Assembly (NCBI GenBank): GCA_937910655.1
Contig: CALEMV010000347.1
Span: 1 to 5,280 of the forward strand
Source of the DNA: an uncultured Solobacterium sp.
GTDB taxonomy: Bacteria > Bacillota_I > Bacilli_A > Erysipelotrichales > Erysipelotrichaceae
Reading direction: 5' to 3'
Length of the DNA stretch: 5,280 nt
Within the stretch, counting starts at the first letter, position 1; every line of letters begins with the position of its first letter. Of the stretch, positions 1-4,378 are shown one piece after another. Both the position numbers and the translations under genes were made by a program. The notes beneath the pieces were generated by a model that was given only the letters and a program-made list of their open reading frames with translations, was not told the DNA's origin and searched no databases.

Positions 1-147
1 ATCCTTTGAGTAATCAATAGCACCTATCGAAGTTATATTGCCCCTTAACTGCTCTATTTCTTCCTTGATAGATGCTATTTGTACATCTACTAACTTAACA
101 GGCTGCAAGTGTTCAATAGCTAGATCGATTAGTTCCTGTTCGTTCAA
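1..147 (-). CDS. Phage late transcription regulator resembling DUF1492 (5' part only)
   Basis: This reading frame is open from a TTG at 147 to the left edge, giving 49 codons of a longer gene. The peptide starts MNEQELIDLAIEHL and contains IKEEIEQLRGNITSIGAIDY. That pattern, a helical stretch with an 'EIEQLR..xTSIG..DYSKD' motif, is what I recall from DUF1492, a group of small phage proteins related to ArpU/RinA-type regulators that act on late genes in phages of Firmicutes. The start is chosen because the SD GAGGTGA (155-161) lies 7 nt upstream of this TTG; a second TTG at 153 is only 1 nt from it. The SD overlaps the TGA of the 44-residue membrane protein gene. A position at the downstream end of an early region, before the packaging genes, suits a late activator. 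Family assignment is from memory of the motif; the C-terminal DNA-binding part is outside the window. Confidence 0.62.
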   Translation of the reverse strand, partial: MNEQELIDLAIEHLQPVKLVDVQIASIKEEIEQLRGNITSIGAIDYSKD

Positions 148-154
148 ATACAAA

Positions 155-161
155 TCACCTC
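155..161 (-). promoter_or_regulatory. Ribosome binding site deciding a TTG start
   Basis: GAGGTGA on the minus strand lies 7 nt before the TTG at 147 and shares bases with the stop codon (160-162) of the preceding gene. It is the reason for preferring the TTG at 147 to the one at 153. Confidence 0.65.
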
Positions 162-294
162 AATCCTTAAATGCACCATTAATGGCTAACATATAAACCA
201 ACACACACCACGCTACAAATATAATTGCATTTGCATAACCATTATTTGTATTACCAACTGCAAGCCATAAACAAAAGAACATAAACCATGTCAT
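160..294 (-). CDS. 44-residue membrane protein, two hydrophobic segments
   Basis: A short gene of 44 codons that starts MTWFMFFCLWLAVGN and ends NGAFKD. It has two hydrophobic stretches, about residues 2-14 and 22-38, separated by a polar turn (NTNNGY), so a helical hairpin in the inner membrane is expected. An SD AGAGGT (303-308) lies 8 nt upstream of the ATG. The stop of the preceding gene (299-301) falls inside that spacer, and the SD of the next gene overlaps this gene's TGA. The close fit with both neighbours makes it a likely real gene despite its size. I do not recognise the family. Small phage membrane proteins of this shape can be holin-like, superinfection-exclusion or structural membrane factors; nothing in the sequence decides between these. 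There is no lysin beside it, which argues mildly against a holin. Confidence 0.72.
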   Translation of the reverse strand: MTWFMFFCLWLAVGNTNNGYANAIIFVAWCVLVYMLAINGAFKD

Positions 295-298
295 ATAT

Positions 299-694
299 TT
301 ATACCTCTGCTAGTTTTGCCAAATTCCAATTGGTTGTATCGCCCTCATAATCAGCACTCCAAGACGTTGCACCACACAACCAAGCATATACTAACCCATC
401 TTTAAAATATGCAAAATGTCGTTTTTCCCATTCATCTTGTTCATACTGTTTAACTAATATAGGTGTATCAACCTTTACTTTGCTCCAGTCAACAATACCT
501 AGATATTCTGCAATATCAATACATTGAGGTTCATCTGTAAAACAAGTGCATTTTATCGGAATGCTAGGAACCCACGTAGTTAACGTTACTGGCTTTTCGT
601 AGAAAAATATATATCCTTTTTCAATTTCCGCTTTTTTATATCCTAATTCATACATAGTTCTAAAAAAATTATCCGTAAATTGTTTATCGTTCAT
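299..694 (-). CDS. Hypothetical phage protein, 131 residues, WSxVxVDTPxLV C-terminal domain
   Basis: The ATG at 694 has an SD GAGGTA (703-708) at 8 nt. The protein seems to have two parts. The N-terminal half (about 1-65) is mixed alpha/beta with a CTCF stretch and an IAEYLGIVDW segment. The C-terminal part runs from WSKVKVDTPILV through KRHFAYFKDGLVYAW and GATSW to NLAKLAEV. The C-terminal pattern (VDTPILV, W.kRhFAyf.dg..yaW..GaTSW, then LAe) is one I recall from many unrelated phage hypothetical proteins, where it is fused to variable N-terminal parts; its function is not known to me. There is no signal peptide or membrane segment. It sits 27 nt behind the 73-residue gene, and its stop lies within the ribosome binding region of the 44-residue membrane protein gene, so it is part of the same transcript. 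Confidence 0.85.
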   Translation of the reverse strand: MNDKQFTDNFFRTMYELGYKKAEIEKGYIFFYEKPVTLTTWVPSIPIKCTCFTDEPQCIDIAEYLGIVDWSKVKVDTPILVKQYEQDEWEKRHFAYFKDGLVYAWLCGATSWSADYEGDTTNWNLAKLAEV

Positions 695-721
695 AATTCT
701 TATACCTCATTATGCTTTTTA

Positions 722-943
722 TCACCACAATTTATACCATTCTTTTCTTACTTCGTCATATTGGTATAAATCAGGAAATTCTAATACTATACCATCATCT
801 TTTTTAACAGCCACACCGACTACAAATTGGCTTTCACCACTTTCATAAGCTAACTGTTTTAGAAATTCCATAGCACTTTCTTTTGTTTTGTGTACATCTA
901 TAAAATAATCAAAATGTATAACGTATCCGCTATATCCTAACAT
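722..943 (-). CDS. Hypothetical phage protein, 73 residues
   Basis: The gene starts at the ATG at 943, with an SD AGAGGT (948-953) only 4 nt upstream, a rather short spacer. The product begins MLGYSGYVIHFDYF and ends KEWYKLW. It reads like a small alpha/beta domain: strand, a helix with KTKESAMEFLKQLAYESG, a strand QFVVGVAVKKDDGIVLEF and an aromatic, charged tail. It has no cysteines, signal peptide or membrane segment. I do not recognise a family. It follows a 41-nt spacer with a hairpin, one of the few gaps in the array, and is followed after 27 nt by the 131-residue gene. It is probably a soluble accessory phage protein. Confidence 0.78.
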   Translation of the reverse strand: MLGYSGYVIHFDYFIDVHKTKESAMEFLKQLAYESGESQFVVGVAVKKDDGIVLEFPDLYQYDEVRKEWYKLW

Positions 944-960
944 ACTAACCTCTTATGATA

Positions 961-980
961 AGGCGGATATTTCACCGCCT
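961..980 (-). other. GC-rich hairpin between two genes
   Basis: AGGCGG (961-966) and CCGCCT (975-980) form a perfect 6-bp stem around an 8-nt loop. In transcript sense it follows the TAG of the small membrane protein gene (985-987) and precedes the SD (948-953) of the 73-residue gene. No run of U follows it, so it is not a standard intrinsic terminator. An RNA-stabilising or processing element, or a weak attenuator, is more plausible. The stem is short enough that chance remains possible. Confidence 0.45.
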
Positions 981-984
981 ATAT

Positions 985-1194
985 CTATCCAATCAACACT
1001 TTAATTAAAATCACAAATCCAAATATCAAAACTACTATCGATACACCCATGATCGCATTAAAGAATAACTCTTGTGCAAATCGGATTGCCTTTCTATTAT
1101 TTTCTGCATTCATATTAGCCATTGCCTTGAAATCTTTCGTTTTTGTTTGTAGCTTATCTACATTACCTGTACATATCCCTATTGGTGTACACAT
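985..1194 (-). CDS. Small membrane protein with C-terminal transmembrane helix, directly behind the adhesin gene
   Basis: A 69-residue product. The N-terminal region MCTPIGICTGN has two cysteines and is followed by a polar, probably helical stretch (about 12-42) rich in Asn, Ala and Lys. A strong hydrophobic segment, about residues 46-68 (IMGVSIVVLIFGFVILIKVLI), spans the membrane, so the protein is tail-anchored with most of it probably cytoplasmic. The ATG at 1194 lies 1 nt beyond the adhesin's TAA (1196-1198). Its SD (AGGT, 1202-1205) is inside the last codons of the adhesin, so translation is very likely coupled to it. That tie suggests a linked role, for example helping export or assembly of the adhesin, as small inner-membrane partners do for some trimeric autotransporters; this is inference. 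I recognise no family. A superinfection-exclusion role is the main alternative. Confidence 0.8.
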   Translation of the reverse strand: MCTPIGICTGNVDKLQTKTKDFKAMANMNAENNRKAIRFAQELFFNAIMGVSIVVLIFGFVILIKVLIG

Positions 1195-1195
1195 A

Positions 1196-2431
1196 TTATT
1201 TACCTGCTTTCAATTCTTCAACTTCCGCTACTAATTGATTTACCAAATCTTCAAGTTGTTTGATTTTGCCTTTATGGTTAGTTTCATATTCAGAACCCTT
1301 ACCAAGTCTAAACGATACACCTGCATTAATCATTTTGTTGGCCAATGTAGCACCTAAGCTAAACATAACGTGTTCCGTTGGTGCATAGAACATTCCAATG
1401 GCTACATCATTTGCGTTTTTGTAGTGGCCGTAGCCTACCGCAAATGTTAGTTTGTCATCAGAATTGTAGCCTAGGTAGTGCAACGCACTTAGTGCTGCAT
1501 TAGATGCACCAGCTTTTGCTACTTCATGCATCACATTTGAGATTTGACCTACTGTATTACGCTCTAAATCCGTAATACGTGTTTCATGGCTATTAATTCT
1601 ATCCGTATTATCCAAAATGGCTTGGCTATTTTGCCCTACACGCTCGTTTGTAGCGTTTAGAGTGTTGTTAATCGTTGTAAATCTGTTATCCACCTTAGAT
1701 GTCAAATTAGAGATATTCGTAGTATTGCGTGCAATGCGTGTACCATTGGTTTCAATCTCGTCATATGCAGCGAACAACTGGCTTCCGTTTACTGCATCTA
1801 AACTGCTAGGGTCTACACGGCCTGCACTTACGTTGTGCAGTTGGCGGTTGTAGTTATTGATACCACTATAAGTATCACTTTTCTTACTGCCAAACGATAC
1901 TACGCTGTTAGGGCTCTCACCTGCGAATACGTGAGTTACCCCATTTAATACAACTTGTCGCACACCTACAGGGTTATCCGTTTGGCTATTCGTGCCAATC
2001 GCCACGCTATTCTGAATAGGTGCTGATGCATTGTTACCGATAACTACCGCATCGATACCACGCACTACGCTATGTGTACCAACTACTACACCCCCTTGAT
2101 TATCTACTGTATTGTTAGCGCCCAATACAGTTTGTTCTTTGTTATTGCCTACGTAGTTGTTGTACCCAATTACGCTTGCTTGGTCAGCTTCAATTGTTCC
2201 GTTACCACCACCGATTACAACACTATCATTTCCTGTTACTTTATTATCACGGCCAATTGCAATTGTGTTTGTGCCTGTAACTACTGTATTTGCCCCTACG
2301 GCTACCGAATTGTAACCACTTACTACTGGTGCTTGTGTGTTAGGCTCTACAGGGCCTGTTACAACACCGCTTGCCAATACATTACCGCCAATTGAACCCA
2401 TAATCATTGTTGCTAATACTAATTTATTCAT
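1196..2431 (-). CDS. YadA-type trimeric autotransporter adhesin (phage-borne)
   Basis: The 411-residue product has the full layout of a type Vc secreted adhesin. A signal peptide occupies about residues 1-21, ending NVLASG. The head (about 40-150) has eight repeats spaced 13-16 residues, such as SVAVGAN, TIAIGRD, SVVIGGG, AVVIGNN and SVAIGTN, which form the left-handed beta-roll. A neck follows with HNVSAGRVDPSSLDAVNGSQL (about 199-219). A short coiled-coil stalk covers about 223-295 and the YadA anchor, four beta strands that form one third of the outer-membrane barrel, about 300-376. Proteins of this family trimerise and bind surfaces or matrix proteins; the ligand here is unknown. It is short for the family. 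After the anchor there is an unusual 35-residue extension with heptads. The SD AAAAGGAG is 9 nt from the ATG. It lies between dUTPase and a coupled membrane protein gene, so it appears to be cargo of the phage. It could have been acquired from the host's own adhesin genes. Confidence 0.95.
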   Translation of the reverse strand: MNKLVLATMIMGSIGGNVLASGVVTGPVEPNTQAPVVSGYNSVAVGANTVVTGTNTIAIGRDNKVTGNDSVVIGGGNGTIEADQASVIGYNNYVGNNKEQTVLGANNTVDNQGGVVVGTHSVVRGIDAVVIGNNASAPIQNSVAIGTNSQTDNPVGVRQVVLNGVTHVFAGESPNSVVSFGSKKSDTYSGINNYNRQLHNVSAGRVDPSSLDAVNGSQLFAAYDEIETNGTRIARNTTNISNLTSKVDNRFTTINNTLNATNERVGQNSQAILDNTDRINSHETRITDLERNTVGQISNVMHEVAKAGASNAALSALHYLGYNSDDKLTFAVGYGHYKNANDVAIGMFYAPTEHVMFSLGATLANKMINAGVSFRLGKGSEYETNHKGKIKQLEDLVNQLVAEVEELKAGK

Positions 2432-2440
2432 GTTTGTTTT

Positions 2441-2448
2441 CTCCTTTT
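2441..2448 (-). promoter_or_regulatory. Strong ribosome binding site of the adhesin gene
   Basis: AAAAGGAG lies 9 nt before the ATG at 2431, directly after the last GACAG unit of the repeat array. It is the strongest SD in the window and, unlike most others here, does not overlap the preceding gene, so the adhesin can be translated independently of dUTPase. Confidence 0.75.
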
Positions 2449-2449
2449 A

Positions 2450-2497
2450 CTGTCTTTCTACTGTCTACTTACTGTCTTTTTCTGTCTATCTACTGTC
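2450..2497 (-). repeat. Five GACAG units at 10-11 bp spacing upstream of the adhesin
   Basis: On the plus strand CTGTC begins at 2450, 2461, 2472, 2482 and 2493, giving steps of 11, 11, 10 and 11 bp. In transcript sense the unit is approximately GACAGTARAWA. The array fills the spacer between the dUTPase stop (2501-2503) and the adhesin SD. The spacing is close to one helical turn, so all units would face the same side of the DNA. It could be an operator array, a 5'-UTR tandem repeat whose copy number tunes expression, or a remnant of slippage. No -10 box is evident within it. Confidence 0.8.
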
Positions 2498-2500
2498 TTT

Positions 2501-2920
2501 TTATTTGCCAGTACTACCGAACCCATTACTGCCTCTTTCCGTTTCATATAATCGGTCTGTTTCTTCTACCTCAGGCAATAATATCGGAACAATTAACAAC
2601 TGTGCTATACGTTCGCCACGCTTAATTGTGTAATTCTTGCACGATACATTGTCATATACCGCACATATCTCCCCTGTATAGTCGCTATCAATTACTCCCA
2701 TGCTATTTGCCATGCGTAGTGGTGTCTTGTGCATGCTACTGCGAGGAACCAATAAACCAACATGAAAGTCAGGTATCTGTACCGCTATTCCTAGTGGTAT
2801 TTTTTTCTGTGTGTCAGCTGGTACTACAACATCGAACGGACAATATAGATCTAAACCAGCACTCCATTTACTGCCTCGTGTAGGCAATTCAACATATTCA
2901 TTCAATCTCTTTACTAACAT
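2501..2920 (-). CDS. dut: dUTP diphosphatase (trimeric dUTPase)
   Basis: The enzyme hydrolyses dUTP to dUMP and pyrophosphate, keeping uracil out of phage DNA and feeding dTMP synthesis. All five family motifs are present in the 139-residue product: I, SAGLDLY (20-26); II, PRSSMH (59-64); III, GVIDSDYTGEI (75-85) with the catalytic Asp at 78; IV, RGERIAQLLI (101-110); and V, GSNGFGSTG (130-138), the mobile arm that closes over the substrate. The length is normal for the homotrimeric class. I choose the ATG at 2920 because the SD GGGGTGA (2929-2935) lies 8 nt before it; a GTG at 2932 lies inside that SD. The gene overlaps the end of the helix-turn-helix gene by 23 nt, so coupling is likely. 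It is followed by the only sizeable regulatory-looking spacer in the window. Confidence 0.97.
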   Translation of the reverse strand: MLVKRLNEYVELPTRGSKWSAGLDLYCPFDVVVPADTQKKIPLGIAVQIPDFHVGLLVPRSSMHKTPLRMANSMGVIDSDYTGEICAVYDNVSCKNYTIKRGERIAQLLIVPILLPEVEETDRLYETERGSNGFGSTGK

Positions 2921-3203
2921 TAATCCAATCACCCCATATCTTCGCCCTTGTTACTTGATTGCTTGTTAAATTCAATGCAGTCATTATCTGCCTATTTGTC
3001 ATACCTTGCTTGCATAGTTCGATAACATCATCAATCAATTTGAATTCATCTTGTATAGTTCTTTTCTTAGGCAATCCGCTACCTTTACCACCGATAACCT
3101 TAATTGCCTCGTTTGTATCAAGATTGCCCCATACTACCGATGCTAATGCTAACCAGTTTTTGCAGTTGTATGGTATTCCATATACCGATGTATTAACTGC
3201 CAT
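2898..3203 (-). CDS. Small helix-turn-helix phage protein
   Basis: A 101-residue protein beginning MAVNTSVYGIPYNCKNW. The N-terminal part (about 8-36) is hydrophobic-aromatic, with NWLALASVVWGNLD. A flexible basic linker follows (GGKGSGLPKKR, about 39-49). The C-terminal part has a recognisable helix-turn-helix pattern: LIDDVIELCKQG (57-68), a turn, NRQIMTALN (70-78), then TSNQVTRAKIW (80-90). This resembles the HTH of resolvases or small phage regulators, so DNA binding is expected; the target is unknown. I chose the ATG at 3203, 8 nt after a GGAG (3212-3215) and also preceded by GAGGAGC. It overlaps the end of the nuclease gene by 11 nt. The frame stays open further upstream, to an ATG at 3254, but that would place 17 more codons inside the nuclease gene. 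I do not recognise a named family. Confidence 0.78.
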   Translation of the reverse strand: MAVNTSVYGIPYNCKNWLALASVVWGNLDTNEAIKVIGGKGSGLPKKRTIQDEFKLIDDVIELCKQGMTNRQIMTALNLTSNQVTRAKIWGDWINVSKEIE

Positions 3204-3567
3204 GCTCCTCACTCCATTCACTTTCTCTATAGATGCGAAAGAAATCATCAGCACTCATGATTACGAGCCACTTTTGATTACTTTTCTTCCATGCAACGAT
3301 TGGCATATCGCCGTTATCTGCTTGAATTGCATCATGTTCTGCCTGTTCATATGCTTTACGCACATTCAGATTTTCCACGAATTTCACTTCCTGGTGTATG
3401 TTAGGTAATCCGATGCAGTCCGATGCATCGCCTGTGTTTCCGCAATATTGGACTGTTCGCCTTACTTTATTAAACCCATTGGAACGGCATAAATTACGCC
3501 ATAGGCGTTCACCTCTTGCTCCTTTCTGCTTACTGTTTATTTTCTTTTTCTTCTTGTCTGTTGGCAA
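3193..3567 (-). CDS. PD-(D/E)XK nuclease, Holliday-junction-resolvase-like
   Basis: A 124-residue protein. The N-terminus is very basic (DKKKKKINSKQKGARGE). The core motifs fit the PD-(D/E)XK fold: E20 in KGARGERLWR, D50 in NTGDASDCIGL, the EVK triad at 60-62 (HQEVKF), and a helix RKAYEQAEHDA (70-80) carrying the usual glutamine. It ends with strands PIVAWKK and WLVIMSADDFFRIY. This arrangement is seen in phage nucleases annotated as Hjc-like resolvases or putative PDDEXK endonucleases, which cut branched DNA during recombination or packaging. The position between the methyltransferase and dUTPase in a replication block agrees. The start is TTG at 3567, the only initiation codon available in this frame; SD AGAGGTG (3575-3581) is 7 nt upstream and overlaps the methyltransferase stop. 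Catalytic role and substrate are inferred from motifs only. Confidence 0.8.
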   Translation of the reverse strand: MPTDKKKKKINSKQKGARGERLWRNLCRSNGFNKVRRTVQYCGNTGDASDCIGLPNIHQEVKFVENLNVRKAYEQAEHDAIQADNGDMPIVAWKKSNQKWLVIMSADDFFRIYRESEWSEEHGS

Positions 3568-3573
3568 TCTTCA

Positions 3574-4332
3574 TCACCTCTCTATATGTTGCTCACATCG
3601 TTTCAATATATCTTGTACTAGCATCAACGGAATATGTGATCTAGCATTGTATCGATTGATACCTTTAACATTCATACTTTCAAACTTGATTGTGTTTTTG
3701 ATGTTATCTTTTAATAATTTCAAATCGATGTTGCTACCAAACTTTGTAGGTTTCTTAATCGGATAATCATAGTTGTTGTAATAAGTTAGGTTTTCATATG
3801 GAATATCGAACCCTATTACACTTGCTATGTATTCCCATATCCGCCCATATGCAGGGTTTTCAATCACGAATACTTTAGGTTTATACCGCTCAATGATTTT
3901 CAACGTGTTATAGATACACATTTCACCATTGATACGTGTTAGAAATGACTTATCATATTTGAATTGGTAATTTTCATAATCAATGTGATTTCTGATTGTG
4001 AATTTACTTCCTTGCTCGTACTCACCAAATAGGTTTATTGTCATATCCTTTTCTTGTTTCCAACACGCATTACCACCTTTCATCGCACTTGCCACGCTCC
4101 AGCTTTCACATGGTGGACTAGCTAGAATAACATCAGGTCTTTCTAGTCCATCTAGTGTTTCCCATAGTGCATTTGGTTTATGTAGTGTATTGATTGCAAG
4201 GTCTTGAGTAACACACGCATCACCAATTCCTATTGATGTTATTGTGTGCTGCCCCCCCATATTCATGTTATATTCATCTACTGCTTGGCGATAACAGCCA
4301 TTGCCATCATCAAATAATCCCCATATATGCAT
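3574..4332 (-). CDS. Phage C5-cytosine DNA methyltransferase (short form)
   Basis: The product has 252 residues and would transfer a methyl group from S-adenosylmethionine to C5 of cytosine in DNA. Motifs in order: I, GLFDDGNGCYRQA at 5-17 (F.G.G-type cofactor loop); IV, ASPPCESWS at 71-79 with the catalytic Cys75; VI, VIENP at 156-160; an VIII-like YPIKKPTKFGSN at 190-201; and RSHIPLMLVQDIL at 231-243, matching the C-terminal R..IP..L...I helix. It is much shorter than stand-alone restriction methyltransferases (over 300 residues). It has a long insertion between motifs IV and VI and little room for a target-recognition domain after VIII, as in solitary phage enzymes. A role in protecting phage DNA from host restriction is likely; its target site is not readable. 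The ATG at 4332 must be the start, as motif I begins at once and a stop precedes it. Its RBS is odd: GGAG touches the ATG. Confidence 0.86.
   Translation of the reverse strand: MHIWGLFDDGNGCYRQAVDEYNMNMGGQHTITSIGIGDACVTQDLAINTLHKPNALWETLDGLERPDVILASPPCESWSVASAMKGGNACWKQEKDMTINLFGEYEQGSKFTIRNHIDYENYQFKYDKSFLTRINGEMCIYNTLKIIERYKPKVFVIENPAYGRIWEYIASVIGFDIPYENLTYYNNYDYPIKKPTKFGSNIDLKLLKDNIKNTIKFESMNVKGINRYNARSHIPLMLVQDILKRCEQHIER
3575..3581 (-). promoter_or_regulatory. Ribosome binding site for the TTG-initiated nuclease
   Basis: AGAGGTG is 7 nt before the TTG at 3567 and shares bases with the methyltransferase stop TGA (3574-3576). The same sequence could also serve an ATG at 3574 (TGATG overlap), but that frame ends after 14 codons and the spacing is too short, so the TTG is the better reading. 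Confidence 0.6.
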
Positions 4333-4367
4333 CTCCTATATACTCGCCCCTTACATGGTACTTTCAT
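4278..4367 (-). CDS. Possible 29-codon ORF overlapping the methyltransferase start
   Basis: An ATG at 4367 opens a frame of 29 codons beginning MKVPCKGRVYRRCIYGDYL and ending AVIAKQ, with a TAG at 4278-4280. It has an SD AGGAAG (4375-4380) at 7 nt, overlapping the stop of the 141-residue gene (4379-4381), just as at the other junctions of this operon. It runs over the methyltransferase start in another frame and stops 55 nt inside that gene. The peptide is basic with two cysteines (CKGRVYRRC). It could be a true small protein or a leader whose translation exposes the badly spaced methyltransferase start. Chance cannot be excluded, as there is no homology I can name. Confidence 0.35.
   Translation of the reverse strand: MKVPCKGRVYRRCIYGDYLMMAMAVIAKQ
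4333..4352 (-). promoter_or_regulatory. Unusual ribosome binding region of the methyltransferase
   Basis: GGAG (4333-4336) abuts the ATG with no spacer. An alternative AAGGGG (4347-4352) is 14 nt upstream. Neither distance is normal; the other genes here have 4-9 nt. Initiation may therefore be weak or depend on ribosomes arriving from upstream translation. Confidence 0.5.
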
Positions 4368-4378
4368 AATCAATCTTC

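Noticed and set aside
942..980. Twelve-codon ORF from a GTG at the hairpin into the 73-residue gene
   Set aside because: It has a poor start context and overlaps the next gene's start; there is no support beyond a short open frame.
1049..1234. Plus-strand open frame of about 61 codons
   Set aside because: It is the antisense of the membrane protein gene and the adhesin end, has no good SD, and its hydrophobicity mirrors the opposite strand's codons.
2072..2395. Plus-strand frame of about 107 codons rich in Cys and Tyr
   Set aside because: It is the reverse complement of the adhesin head repeats; its odd composition comes from the repeated glycine/valine/asparagine codons on the other strand.
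2450..2497. CRISPR array
   Set aside because: Units are only 10-11 bp with no unique spacers; it is a short phased repeat.
2432..2500. Sigma-70 promoter within the repeat array (TAGACA as a -35 box)
   Set aside because: TAGACA occurs, but no acceptable TATAAT-like box is found 16-18 nt downstream of either copy.
2337..2633. Plus-strand hydrophobic frames crossing the phased repeats (also 2407-2625)
   Set aside because: They are read across the repeat array and the dUTPase end, with Leu/Ser/Tyr runs produced by the CTGTCTTTCTA-like units. There is no SD and dUTPase is certain on the other strand.
2921..2932. GTG start at 2932 for dUTPase
   Set aside because: It lies inside the SD (2929-2935) that is correctly spaced for the ATG at 2920; dUTPases of this class need no extra N-terminus.
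3204..3254. 17-codon N-terminal extension of the HTH protein from an ATG at 3254
   Set aside because: It lies wholly in the nuclease gene in another frame, while the ATG at 3203 has a suitable SD.
2959..3408. Plus-strand frame of about 149 codons
   Set aside because: It lies opposite the HTH and nuclease genes, which have clear motifs and ribosome binding sites; no recognisable protein features on this strand.
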